From a virus: DNA of 44,887 bases. A program made the position numbers and the translations under genes. Below the pieces are notes generated by a model. That model was given only the letters and a program-made list of their open reading frames with translations. It did not search any database and had not been told where the DNA came from. Below are positions 34,763-43,011 of this stretch, piece after piece. Numbering within the stretch: position 1 is the first letter of the stretch; each line of letters starts with the position of its first letter. The DNA is taken from IMG/VR virus record IMGVR_UViG_3300017751_000040, positions 1 through 44,887 of that record. One strand, written 5' to 3'.

Positions 34763-35248
34763 ATGAGTTGGACCTATAAAACGCATAAAATAGGAGATAT
34801 TACTCAATTCCCAGAAAATACATTCGGTTTCGTTTATATAACAACACACAAACCTACGGGTAAGTCTTATATTGGGAAAAAGGTATTATTTCATAATAAA
34901 AAAAAGAGACTCGGAAAAAAAGAGTTAGCTGCCTTAACTGGGATTGTTGGACGTCGCCCTACATATAAATTAGAAGTTAAAGAATCAGATTGGGAAAAGT
35001 ACTATGGTTCCCAAAAAGAAATTAAACAACTATTATTAGAAGGTAAAAAAGATGAATTTGAGCGTATTATATTAAAAATGTGTCCTGATAAAAAATCAAT
35101 GACCTATTTTGAAGTTAAATATCAAATGCTTTATCAAGTATTAGAAAAACCAGATGAATTTTTTAATGATAATATTTTAGGTAAATTTTTTACAAAAGAC
35201 TTAAAAGATATTAACTACGAAGATCCTTTGGAAATTAAAATACATTAG
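34763..35248 (+). CDS. GIY-YIG nuclease-like protein (161 aa)
   Basis: Residues 22-45 read 'GFVYITTHKPTGKSYIGKK', a good GIY-YIG core in which G-F-V-Y replaces G-I-Y and Y-I-G is intact; 'DWEKYYGSQKEI' (about 76-87) is the usual W-x-x-Y-Y-G-S segment. A Glu in 'MTYFEVKYQMLY' (about 113-124) is a candidate for the catalytic helix. Homologues recur in T4-like marine phages beside replication genes. It may be a free-standing homing-type endonuclease or a repair nuclease. Downstream are primase and a PD-(D/E)XK nuclease. Confidence 0.75.
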   Translation: MSWTYKTHKIGDITQFPENTFGFVYITTHKPTGKSYIGKKVLFHNKKKRLGKKELAALTGIVGRRPTYKLEVKESDWEKYYGSQKEIKQLLLEGKKDEFERIILKMCPDKKSMTYFEVKYQMLYQVLEKPDEFFNDNILGKFFTKDLKDINYEDPLEIKIH

Positions 35249-35263
35249 TGTATATTACCCCAT

Positions 35264-36193
35264 ATGGTAAACCAGTTATTAGTTACATTAGTAAACTCTG
35301 TGATGGGTTCGGGCAAGGCAACTGCTAGAAACAATTATGCCTATCACTGTCCATTTTGTCATCATCATAAACCAAAAATGGAGGTTAATCTGACAGAAAA
35401 TAGGGAAGGTAAAAATCCTTGGCATTGTTGGGCTTGTGATGTAAGAGGCACTACTATATATTCTTTATTTAAACAGTTAAAAGTAGATGTAAGTAAGTTT
35501 ACTGAACTTAAATCCCTTGTTAAAACTTCAAAATCAATAAAAGAAACACAAGTTGCATCTAATGTTGTATTACCTAATGAATATATTGGCCTAAATAACG
35601 TTGATAACAGCGGAATTATGGCTAGACACGCGCTTGCGTACCTAAAAAAAAGACATATTAGTAAATACGATATAATAAAGTACAATATAGGATATTGTAA
35701 AGAAGGATTATATAAAAATATGATTATAATCCCAACATATGATGCCGAGGGTAGATTAAATTACTTTACTGCTCGTTCATTTGAAAAAGAACCATACATT
35801 AAATATCGTAACCCATCAGCAAGTAGAGATGTAGTACCTAATGAACATTTAATTAATTGGAATATACCAATTATTTTATGTGAAGGATTATTTGATGCTA
35901 TTGCTATAAAAAGAAACGCAATCCCACTATTGGGGAAAAACATACAGAGTAGCTTAATGAAAAAAATAGTTACCTCTGTAGTAGATAAAATTTATATTGC
36001 ATTAGATAGGGATGCAATTAAACAAGCTTTAAAATTCTGTGAAAAATTAATGGCAGAAGGTAAAGAAGTCTATCTTGTAGATTTACAAGATAAGGACCCG
36101 AGTGAAATGGGTTTCGAAAATTTCACTAGACTTATTCAAAACACAGTTCCATTAACCTACTATGATTTAATGGAACACAAACTAGCTATATGA
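35264..36193 (+). CDS. DNA primase (DnaG-type, zinc ribbon plus Toprim)
   Basis: At 309 residues this is a compact primase, near the size of T4 gp61 (342). The N-terminal zinc-binding site uses Cys of 'CPFCHHH' (about 29-35) and 'HCWACD' (about 54-59). The Toprim core is seen in 'ILCEGLFDAIAIK' (catalytic Glu near 205), 'YIALDRDA' (D-x-D near 246-248) and 'VYLVDLQDKDPSE' (about 272-284). It makes RNA primers for lagging-strand synthesis with the phage helicase, which is outside this window. The stop overlaps the nuclease start (ATGA). Confidence 0.88.
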   Translation: MVNQLLVTLVNSVMGSGKATARNNYAYHCPFCHHHKPKMEVNLTENREGKNPWHCWACDVRGTTIYSLFKQLKVDVSKFTELKSLVKTSKSIKETQVASNVVLPNEYIGLNNVDNSGIMARHALAYLKKRHISKYDIIKYNIGYCKEGLYKNMIIIPTYDAEGRLNYFTARSFEKEPYIKYRNPSASRDVVPNEHLINWNIPIILCEGLFDAIAIKRNAIPLLGKNIQSSLMKKIVTSVVDKIYIALDRDAIKQALKFCEKLMAEGKEVYLVDLQDKDPSEMGFENFTRLIQNTVPLTYYDLMEHKLAI

Positions 36194-36969
36194 TCAAAAA
36201 ATCATACAATAGAATACTAGAGATCTCAGATGATCACAAACAAATTACTTTACCTGATTCAAGGTATTACAGACGTAACGGTGAGTATTACCCATCTATT
36301 ACCTATGTTTTAAATGCTTACCCAAAAGGCAAATACTTTGAAGACTGGCTTAAAAAAGTTGGATACAGTGCAGAATGGATTGTAAAAAAAGCAGGTGAAG
36401 AAGGTACAGCAGTACACGAAATGATTGAAGAATATTTTGAAGGTAAAGAATTAAAGTATTTAAATGATAATGGTCACCCTAAAATGCCTCCTCATGTTTG
36501 GCAAATGTTTTTACGTTTTGTTGATTTTTGGGAAACTTATAAACCAACATTAGTTGAAACAGAAGTATCTTTATTCTCAGATAAACTTAAAGTAGCAGGT
36601 ACTTGTGATTTAGTTTGTGAAATTGAAATTGATGGTAAAATGGAACGTTGGGTTATTGATTTTAAAACTAGTAACCATTTACAAACAACTTACGATTTAC
36701 AAGGAGCTGTTTATGCTCAGTGTTATGAAGAATGTTATGGTATGCCCGTAGATAGAGTAGGTGTATTATGGTTAAAATCTAAGTCTAGAGGTATAGATAA
36801 AGCAGGCAAACGTTTAAAAGGTAAAAATTGGGAAGTTTATGAATCACCTCGTACACAAGAAGAAAATTTAGATATTTTCCAATCTGTAAAAAAATTATTT
36901 GATTTAGAAAATCCTAAACACAAACCAGCAACACAAAAGTTTGAAACTATAGTAAAAAGAACCGTCTAA
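36190..36969 (+). CDS. PD-(D/E)XK nuclease (RecB/Cas4-like exonuclease)
   Basis: The core order is clear: His in 'GTAVHEMIEEYFEG' (about 73-86), Asp in 'AGTCDLVCEIE' (about 136-146), Asp and Lys in 'WVIDFKTSNH' (about 154-163) and Gln in 'YDLQGAVYAQCYEE' (about 168-181). These residues make the metal-dependent active site of the RecB-family nuclease fold. Phage members of this length (259 residues) often process DNA ends in recombination or degrade host DNA. It is coupled to primase (ATGA overlap), so a replication/recombination role is most likely. Confidence 0.85.
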   Translation: MIKKSYNRILEISDDHKQITLPDSRYYRRNGEYYPSITYVLNAYPKGKYFEDWLKKVGYSAEWIVKKAGEEGTAVHEMIEEYFEGKELKYLNDNGHPKMPPHVWQMFLRFVDFWETYKPTLVETEVSLFSDKLKVAGTCDLVCEIEIDGKMERWVIDFKTSNHLQTTYDLQGAVYAQCYEECYGMPVDRVGVLWLKSKSRGIDKAGKRLKGKNWEVYESPRTQEENLDIFQSVKKLFDLENPKHKPATQKFETIVKRTV

Positions 36970-36978
36970 TATTTATAA
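36969..36978 (+). promoter_or_regulatory. ATATTTATAA motif, candidate phage promoter
   Basis: An exact ATATTTATAA followed by CAAAATA begins on the last base of the nuclease stop and ends 11 nt before the ATG at 36990. It separates the replication genes from a block of late-type adhesins. Confidence 0.6.
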
Positions 36979-36989
36979 CAAAATATTAA

Positions 36990-37679
36990 ATGGGTTTTTA
37001 TAGGGGGCCAAATATAGTAACAGAAAATCTAGTAATATCCGTAGATGCAGCATCAACCAGATCATATCCAGGTAGTGGGGGTGTTTGGTATGACTTAAGT
37101 GGTAATGATATTAATCTTGGGAGTTCAGGATCCCCTACTTTAACTACACTAGGAGGAGCAACTTGTTTTAATTTTGATCAAGATGGAGATTATTGGTCCG
37201 CAAATGGCATTCCCAGTAGTGCTAATTCTAATACTACCCAAAGAACATTAGAAGCATGGTTATACCCTGCTTCATCTGAAGTAACAAGTGGTGATAGAGG
37301 AACTATAATTTTATTACATGGTGGAAATGGAAATTATATGTCTATTACAAAAAGTGGTAGACAGTTATCAAGTTACTGGTATGGAAAAAACAATAATGGA
37401 TATTTTCAAGGAGCACCTGCAATTACAAATCAAACATGGAATTGGTGGTGTACTGTATGGACTGGGAGTGAACTTAAACAGTGGCAAAATGGAACAAAAT
37501 ACACTACTAGTAATATTACAGGTACTAGTACTCGTAATGGCAATTTATTAATAGGTAGAGAAAGTTCAGGTAGACAATATTCGGGAGGAATTGCTATAGT
37601 ACGTATTTATAATAGTGCATTAACTGATGATGAAGCTTTACAAAATTATAATGCACAAAAAACTAGATTTGGATTATAA
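36990..37679 (+). CDS. LamG-like adhesin, copy 1 (229 aa)
   Basis: Opens with 'MGFYRGPNIVTENLVISVDA', followed by a LamG/concanavalin-type jelly roll: 'VWYDLSGNDINL' (about 33-44), 'RTLEAWLYPAS' (about 85-95), 'SSYWYGKNNNGYF', 'WNWWCTVWTGSELKQWQNG' and, at the end, 'GGIAIVRIYNSALTDDEALQNYNAQK'. That last helix-capped strand is a hallmark of the family. It is the first of three tandem paralogues. Such domains bind glycans or proteins, so these are probably receptor-binding or capsid/tail decoration proteins. The stop overlaps the next start (TAATG). Confidence 0.75.
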   Translation: MGFYRGPNIVTENLVISVDAASTRSYPGSGGVWYDLSGNDINLGSSGSPTLTTLGGATCFNFDQDGDYWSANGIPSSANSNTTQRTLEAWLYPASSEVTSGDRGTIILLHGGNGNYMSITKSGRQLSSYWYGKNNNGYFQGAPAITNQTWNWWCTVWTGSELKQWQNGTKYTTSNITGTSTRNGNLLIGRESSGRQYSGGIAIVRIYNSALTDDEALQNYNAQKTRFGL

Positions 37680-38338
37680 TGGGATTTTATAGAGGACCAC
37701 ATATAATAACAGAAGATTTATTTATACAACTAGATTTTACTTCCCCTAGATGTTTAAACAATGGTTTATCATCAGTAAAAAACTTAGCTGAAGGTGGAGC
37801 GGCTTGTGGTATTACTAATTCTGGTACTGATATTTCTTTAGATACTACTACTTTAAGCAATGGTATGAGCTGTTTAAATTGGATAGGAACTACTGCTGCT
37901 TATATAGATACACCTGATACAGGTGGTATGCCTTTATTTTCATTAGAAGTTTGGGTATATAATGTTAGTGGAGGCAATAGTAGACATAGTATATTTAGAA
38001 ATTTTTGGGAAATTGTAGGTACTTCAATTCAATTTTGGAGTTATTCTTTTGATAATGATTACTGGAGAGCATCCTCAAGTGGGTTAGTACCTTATGATGA
38101 ATGGACTCATATTACAACTACATGGGATGGAACCTATGTTAGACATTATATCAATGGTGATTTAGAATATACACAACCAGATGCATCTGGGGGAACAAGT
38201 GAAAATATGTATCACCTAACAGGATATAATGGAAGGAGATTTAGAGGTAAAATAGGTTCTTTTAGCTGTTATAAAAAATGTTTAAGTGCAACTGAAATTT
38301 TACAAAACTATAATGCTAAAGTAAGCAAATTCGTATAA
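37679..38338 (+). CDS. LamG-like adhesin, copy 2 (219 aa)
   Basis: A paralogue of copy 1, with the same N-terminal tag ('MGFYRGPHIITEDLFIQLDF') and C-terminal signature ('ATEILQNYNAKVSKFV'), but its middle has diverged strongly: 'PLFSLEVWVYNVSGG', 'YDEWTHITTTWDGTYVRHYINGD'. Several Cys (about 21, 43, 63, 203, 206) are not shared with copy 1. Conserved ends and a variable middle indicate a common docking part with different ligand surfaces. It starts on the last base of copy 1's stop codon and precedes copy 3 by 2 nt. Confidence 0.75.
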   Translation: MGFYRGPHIITEDLFIQLDFTSPRCLNNGLSSVKNLAEGGAACGITNSGTDISLDTTTLSNGMSCLNWIGTTAAYIDTPDTGGMPLFSLEVWVYNVSGGNSRHSIFRNFWEIVGTSIQFWSYSFDNDYWRASSSGLVPYDEWTHITTTWDGTYVRHYINGDLEYTQPDASGGTSENMYHLTGYNGRRFRGKIGSFSCYKKCLSATEILQNYNAKVSKFV

Positions 38339-38340
38339 TA

Positions 38341-39024
38341 ATGTATGTAGGACCAAATTTAGTCAAACCGGGATTAGGAGTAGCTTATGATTTTACCTCA
38401 AGAAGATCATGGATACCAGGGAGTAGTACTGTCAAAGATATTTCAGGTAACGGTAATACAGGTACAGTCTATAATAGCCCTGCTACTCAAGATACAGATA
38501 CTACAGCACAAAATTTGTATTTTAATGGTAGTAACAATTATATCCAAATATCTGCAAACCAAACTTCATTATGGTTTAATAATGGCCAAACTATAGGTAT
38601 GTGGGTTTACCATACTATAAACTCTGGAAGAAGAAATTTTTGGGATCAAGCGTATGGAGGCTCGGGTACTATGACTCATGAACAAGGAGGAGGTATTAGT
38701 TATTATTATGGAAGTAACGGTGCAAATGGTGGGTCTTATAAAGGATTTGGTAGTAGTTCTATACCTGGAAATACTTGGTCCTACTTTTGTGTTTCAAGAT
38801 ATACAGGAGGAGCAAAATGGTATTTAAATGGGGTAAATACACAAACAACAACAGATAGTTATACACCAATGAGTACTAATACTACAGCTAATATTAGAAT
38901 AGGATTAGGGTATACTGGAGTATATTTAAAAGCAAATATAGCCTCTGTTCATGCTTATAGAAATGGACTATCAGATGCTGAAGTTTTACAAAATTATAAC
39001 GCATTAAAAGGAAGATTTATATAA
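38341..39024 (+). CDS. LamG-like adhesin, copy 3 (227 aa)
   Basis: The third paralogue: a shortened tag ('MYVGPNLVKPGLGVAYDF'), 'VKDISGNGNTGTVYNSP' (the D-x-S-G-N segment typical of LamG), 'GQTIGMWVYHTINSGRRNF', 'GNTWSYFCVSRYTGGAKWYLNG' and 'IASVHAYRNGLSDAEVLQNYNALKGRFI'. It is as divergent from copies 1 and 2 as they are from each other, so the duplications are old. It overlaps the following gene by one base (TAATG). The function is inferred to be surface or receptor binding. Confidence 0.75.
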   Translation: MYVGPNLVKPGLGVAYDFTSRRSWIPGSSTVKDISGNGNTGTVYNSPATQDTDTTAQNLYFNGSNNYIQISANQTSLWFNNGQTIGMWVYHTINSGRRNFWDQAYGGSGTMTHEQGGGISYYYGSNGANGGSYKGFGSSSIPGNTWSYFCVSRYTGGAKWYLNGVNTQTTTDSYTPMSTNTTANIRIGLGYTGVYLKANIASVHAYRNGLSDAEVLQNYNALKGRFI

Positions 39025-39944
39025 TGGGAGTATTTGGAGCACAACAATATAATGGATTGCCTAGTTATGGCTGGTATAGAAATGGAAATCAAAACCATGG
39101 AAGTAATACTAATTTTACTTGGGGTACATATCAAGCAACAGGGGGACATGATGGTGGTCCTTATCTGCAAATAACAGGAGGAAGTGGCGGGACAGCAATG
39201 TCTACAGATTTTATCCCTATTAATGATACATCAGCTAATTATCAAATAATATGTTATGTAAAAACATTTTCAAAAGATTCAAACAATAATCTTGCAGGTG
39301 GTCATATTGGTATGGCTACTTATAATTCTTCTTACCAACATATTGATTTAAGAAATTGTGGTGGACTTGGTAATACAACATTAAGTAGACCATTAGCTGT
39401 AGGTGATGATAAAGCATATATAACTAGTAACAGTGGATGGTACTCAGGAACTACTTATTATTTTAAAACTTTTTGTATGTACCCTGCAGGTTCTCCTTAT
39501 ACGGCTTATGAATATACTAGAATAGGATTACATACTCCAAGTGGTGGTCTTTATACCCAAGATGGAGGTCCAACTTTAACCGGGAATGGTGACTATGAAG
39601 TAGATTTAAAAAATTCATCTAATAGTGATATTACAATGCCTGATTTAGGTTATGGGACAATGGCTACAGGAACACCTGTAATGAATGGTAGAGCAGGAGG
39701 TTCTTATTGTTATTCATTAGGTGCACCTAATTACCCAGAAACTTGGACACAAAAAGCAACAGGTGTATTTTCGGGAGAAAATAGAAATAGTAGTACACCC
39801 TTTAGGTATGATACTAGATATGTAAAGTTTTTAATATTAAGAAATTATAACCAAAGAACGGGACCTAATAATTGTGTATGGGGTATTTCTGATATATTTT
39901 TTGGTAGAGTAGAAGGAAGCAGAACTTATAATAATATAATATGA
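39024..39944 (+). CDS. Tail/adhesin-associated protein (306 aa)
   Basis: A Gly/Asn/Tyr-rich beta protein beginning MGVFGAQQYNGLPSYGWY. Segments such as 'GGPYLQITGGSGGTAMS' and 'ANYQIICYVKTFSKDS' (about 70-95) suggest a carbohydrate-binding-module-like jelly roll in the first half. The second half (about 170-306) contains 'GNGDYEVDLKNSSNSDITMPDL' pieces and a Tyr/Arg-rich end. Composition and translational coupling with the LamG trio point to a virion protein of the same assembly. Not recognised as a known family. Confidence 0.55.
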   Translation: MGVFGAQQYNGLPSYGWYRNGNQNHGSNTNFTWGTYQATGGHDGGPYLQITGGSGGTAMSTDFIPINDTSANYQIICYVKTFSKDSNNNLAGGHIGMATYNSSYQHIDLRNCGGLGNTTLSRPLAVGDDKAYITSNSGWYSGTTYYFKTFCMYPAGSPYTAYEYTRIGLHTPSGGLYTQDGGPTLTGNGDYEVDLKNSSNSDITMPDLGYGTMATGTPVMNGRAGGSYCYSLGAPNYPETWTQKATGVFSGENRNSSTPFRYDTRYVKFLILRNYNQRTGPNNCVWGISDIFFGRVEGSRTYNNII

Positions 39945-40069
39945 TAGAAAATGACCCAACAATAGTAAGTGAATCTGTAGAATATGATGGAACTGAAGAA
40001 TTTGAACAAACCTTTTTTAGTGATGGAGAAATAGTTTGGGTTCCTTTACCAATATCTGGATCAGAATAA
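39941..40069 (+). CDS. Very small acidic protein (42 aa)
   Basis: An ATG at 39941 overlapping the previous stop (ATGA) opens a 42-codon frame ending with TAA at 40067-40069. The product is acidic and begins MIENDPTIVSESVEY, with a 'VWVPLPISGSE' end. The overlap style is the same as in undoubted genes here, and it fills the space up to the probable terminator, so I accept it. Function unknown; a small capping or accessory tail protein is possible. Confidence 0.5.
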   Translation: MIENDPTIVSESVEYDGTEEFEQTFFSDGEIVWVPLPISGSE

Positions 40070-40073
40070 ATAT

Positions 40074-40099
40074 GGTGGTGCTAGGCTCCCCCACTTTTT
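40074..40099 (+). terminator. Probable rho-independent terminator
   Basis: GGTGG at 40074-40078 can pair with CCAC(T) at 40091-40095 across a 12-nt, partly GC-rich loop (TGCTAGGCTCCC), followed by a T run to 40099. The local GC-rich patch is conspicuous in this AT-rich genome. It would end the LamG adhesin block just before the next promoter-like motif. The stem is short, so this is moderate evidence. Confidence 0.45.
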
Positions 40100-40105
40100 C
40101 TTCGT

Positions 40106-40115
40106 ATATTTATAA
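40106..40115 (+). promoter_or_regulatory. ATATTTATAA motif, candidate phage promoter
   Basis: An exact ATATTTATAA followed by CAAAATACATT lies directly after the probable terminator and 11 nt before the ATG at 40127. The downstream bases match those after the motif at 36969 (CAAAATA), which strengthens the case for an extended element. Confidence 0.6.
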
Positions 40116-40126
40116 CAAAATACATT

Positions 40127-40927
40127 ATGATAAAACTTTACGATCTTATCAAAGAACAAATTGAAAAACCAAAAGCGATAATTCTAGCTGGTGCTCCGGG
40201 TGCTGGTAAGGGGTATGTTTTACGTGGTTTAGATATTAGTGGTATTAAGACACTTAATGTAGATAACGCTTATATTGAATTATTAAAAAAAGCTAATGTG
40301 TCATTGGATTTAAAAAATGCTGGTCCTAGAGATAGGAGCGAAGCAGCTAAAGCAATGGCATCTGCTAATAAAGAATTTAAAGGAAAAGTAGCAGCAACAA
40401 TAGAAGGTAAAGAACCTTTTATATTAGATGGGACAGCGGCATCAATTAAACAAACAGCCAATTTAAAAAAGGAATTAGAAGAAGCAGGGTATGAAGTATT
40501 TATGCTTTATGTTTATACTGATTTAGAACGTTCACTTAAACAAAATCAAGATAGATTTGAAAAATCTGGAGGTGAAGATAGAAGTTTAGCACCTGCTATA
40601 GTAATGAGAACATGGGCTTCAGTTACAGATAATTATAAAGCATATGAAGCAATGTTTAAAAGTAATTTTGTTTCTGTTGCAAATACTTTAGAGGATAAAA
40701 AACTAAGTGATGTAGAGGATATAATAAAAAAATATTTAGATCCATTTAAACCTCAAGGAACAAAACCAAAAGATGCTAAAGCACAAGCAAGATCAGACAA
40801 ATCAAAAGCTGCTTTAAATTCCAAATTAAAAGAATTACTTGCAGATAAAAATGTTCAAAATATAATCAATAATTCAGTTTCAAAAGAACAGGCACAAGAA
40901 ATATTAAGACAATTTTTATCTAAATGA
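40127..40927 (+). CDS. P-loop kinase, zeta-toxin/AAA_33-like (266 aa)
   Basis: A Walker A motif 'GAPGAGKG' lies at about residues 22-29, preceded by a hydrophobic strand ('AIILAG'). Then come 'LNVDNAYIELL' (about 43-53, an acidic residue in the position used by zeta-like kinases), 'PFILDGTAASIKQT' (about 102-115, Walker B-like) and 'EVFMLYVYTDLERSLKQNQDR' (about 125-145). The C-terminus (about 205-266) is a Lys/Ala-rich helix. It phosphorylates a small molecule or nucleic acid end; candidates include nucleotides, polynucleotide 5' ends or UDP-GlcNAc. It overlaps the fusion gene (ATGA), so kinase and nucleotidyltransferase probably work together. Confidence 0.7.
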   Translation: MIKLYDLIKEQIEKPKAIILAGAPGAGKGYVLRGLDISGIKTLNVDNAYIELLKKANVSLDLKNAGPRDRSEAAKAMASANKEFKGKVAATIEGKEPFILDGTAASIKQTANLKKELEEAGYEVFMLYVYTDLERSLKQNQDRFEKSGGEDRSLAPAIVMRTWASVTDNYKAYEAMFKSNFVSVANTLEDKKLSDVEDIIKKYLDPFKPQGTKPKDAKAQARSDKSKAALNSKLKELLADKNVQNIINNSVSKEQAQEILRQFLSK

Positions 40928-43011
40928 GTTTAACAAGTTATTTAACAGAGGGACTATTACCTGAAGAGGAAAAAAAACAAACTACAGCAGTATATGCTGG
41001 TGGTTTTAAACCACCAACGGCAGGGCATTTTGAAGTTGTTGAAAAAGCATTAAAACAAAACCCTGAAATTGATGAATTTATTATTTTTATAGGTACTAAG
41101 GAACGAAATGGTATATCCCAAGATGAATCTTTATTAATTTGGGAAGTATATAATAATTATCTTCCATTTAAAGTTAAATTGGAACCAACATCTATACCAC
41201 CTATTAAAGCTGTATATGATTTTGCTAAAAACCATCCAACAAGAGAAGTATTATGGATTATAGGAGCTAGGGAAGGTAATGATGAAGACTTTAAAGATAT
41301 TTCTGCTAGAACAACTTCTATTTCTAAATACCCAAATTTAGAACTTCGTACTATTATAACACAAGGTGGTGTTTCAGGCACAGCTGCTAGAAATGCTTCT
41401 AAAATATCATTAGAAAAATTTATACCTTTTTTACCTACAATGCTTAATCCTGAAGAACAAGAGGAAGTATATAATATAGTAGCAGATAAAATACAGGAAA
41501 ATGATCCTGAAGATGGTAAAGCAGCACCTTATGGTTCAGGGTATAAAAAATTAAAAGAAAATGCATCATATAAACAATATATAGATGTTCAAGATAAAAT
41601 AGATCAATTAACACAACATATGATTGATAAAGGTATGAATGTTTTACCTTTACCTTCAGTTGAATTTGTAGATGGTGATTCAGAAAATGCTAGCGATTTT
41701 TTCGGTAAAACAGCGTATTATGATCCAAGTGAACAACATATCGTGTTATATACTGAAGGCAGACATCCAAAGGATATAGTACGTTCATATGCGCATGAAA
41801 TGATCCATCATATCCAACATCTAGAAGATAGGTTAGGTGATATACCAGGTACAGATACAACAAGTTCAGACCATTTAACTAAATTAGAAAAAGAAGCTAA
41901 TTTAAGAGGTACAATGACGTTTAGAAATTGGACAGATAGCATATTAAATGAAGATATTAAAAAAATAAATTATATTAATCCGAATTTTAAAGATGAATGG
42001 GAAGAAGCTATACGCTACCCAGAGTTTAAAGAAATGGGGATAAAGAGTTGGATCGAAATAGCAAATAAAGGATATGTTACTAATTACTCTAAGATTAAAG
42101 ACAAGTTAGGTAATGTTGATTTAAAGTTTGATAGTTTAGAAGAACCAAAAAAACAAAGATTCCAAAATGCATTAAATAAAGGAAATATTGAAATGCCAAT
42201 AGCAGTTAAATTTTCAGATAATGATTATGATTTGGTTGCAGGTAATACTAGAATATCAGGATTAGTTAAAAATAAAATAGACCCTAAAATTTGGGTTGTA
42301 GATTTATCTAATAATTTAAATGAAGCAGTTGTAGGCGATAAAATCGAATGTGATGGTTGTGGTTGGAGTTGGAATATAGTAGATGGTGGAAATGATTTAT
42401 TTATGTGTCATAAATGTGGACATAATAATGAACCCATAAGTGAAGGTAAGAAAAAAGATCCATTTGGTTTATTAGCATACGCTCAAGAATTAGGTCGTTT
42501 AAGAGAAGATGAAAGTGAATATAAAGTCTATTTAGATATGGATGGTGTATTAGCTGATTTTGATCAACGTTTTAGAGATTTATCTGGAATGGAACCAAGT
42601 GAATTTGAAAGTAAATATGGTAGAAAAGCATTTTGGAATTTAATTGACGAAGAACATAAAATTAAATTTTGGGTAGGTATTAAACCAATGGATGGAGCAT
42701 CATCATTAGTAGATGCTGTTAAAGATTATGATTATGAATTATTAACTTCCCCATCAGCTAAAAAACAATCTTATTTAGGAAAAATACTTTGGGTAAAAAA
42801 TCATACAGGTGACGTGTTTCCCTCAAAACCTCGTATTAACTTTAAGAAAGCAAAAGAAAAACACCTTATTAAACCACAATTAGCAAAAACAGATATCTTA
42901 ATAGATGATAGAGAAGATACTATTGGGAGATGGAATGCAGCTGGTGGTACAGGTATAGTATATAAAAGTATAGGTCAAACATTAAATGATCTTAAAAAAT
43001 TAGGTTTATGA
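40924..43011 (+). CDS. Five-module fusion: nucleotidyltransferase, zincin-like, ParB-like, zinc ribbon, HAD nucleotidase (695 aa)
   Basis: Module 1 (about 20-190) is a cytidylyltransferase-like nucleotidyltransferase: 'GGFKPPTAGHFEVV' with T-A-G-H at 32-35 replacing H-x-G-H, and 'VSGTAARNA' near 150. Module 2 (about 215-340) has 'YAHEMIHHIQH' (near 288-298), an HExxH zinc-protease motif, and a possible third ligand in 'KLEKEANLRG'. Module 3 (about 375-465) holds 'MPIAVKF' and 'LVAGNTRISGLV', like ParB/Srx domains. Module 4 (about 474-503) has four Cys in 'CDGCGW' and 'CHKCGH'. Module 5 (about 530-695) begins 'YLDMDGVLADFD', a HAD phosphatase of 5'(3')-deoxynucleotidase type, with 'DILIDDRED' near 660. 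I know no equivalent protein; a frame error joining genes is not indicated. Function as a whole unknown. Confidence 0.75.
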   Translation: MSLTSYLTEGLLPEEEKKQTTAVYAGGFKPPTAGHFEVVEKALKQNPEIDEFIIFIGTKERNGISQDESLLIWEVYNNYLPFKVKLEPTSIPPIKAVYDFAKNHPTREVLWIIGAREGNDEDFKDISARTTSISKYPNLELRTIITQGGVSGTAARNASKISLEKFIPFLPTMLNPEEQEEVYNIVADKIQENDPEDGKAAPYGSGYKKLKENASYKQYIDVQDKIDQLTQHMIDKGMNVLPLPSVEFVDGDSENASDFFGKTAYYDPSEQHIVLYTEGRHPKDIVRSYAHEMIHHIQHLEDRLGDIPGTDTTSSDHLTKLEKEANLRGTMTFRNWTDSILNEDIKKINYINPNFKDEWEEAIRYPEFKEMGIKSWIEIANKGYVTNYSKIKDKLGNVDLKFDSLEEPKKQRFQNALNKGNIEMPIAVKFSDNDYDLVAGNTRISGLVKNKIDPKIWVVDLSNNLNEAVVGDKIECDGCGWSWNIVDGGNDLFMCHKCGHNNEPISEGKKKDPFGLLAYAQELGRLREDESEYKVYLDMDGVLADFDQRFRDLSGMEPSEFESKYGRKAFWNLIDEEHKIKFWVGIKPMDGASSLVDAVKDYDYELLTSPSAKKQSYLGKILWVKNHTGDVFPSKPRINFKKAKEKHLIKPQLAKTDILIDDREDTIGRWNAAGGTGIVYKSIGQTLNDLKKLGL

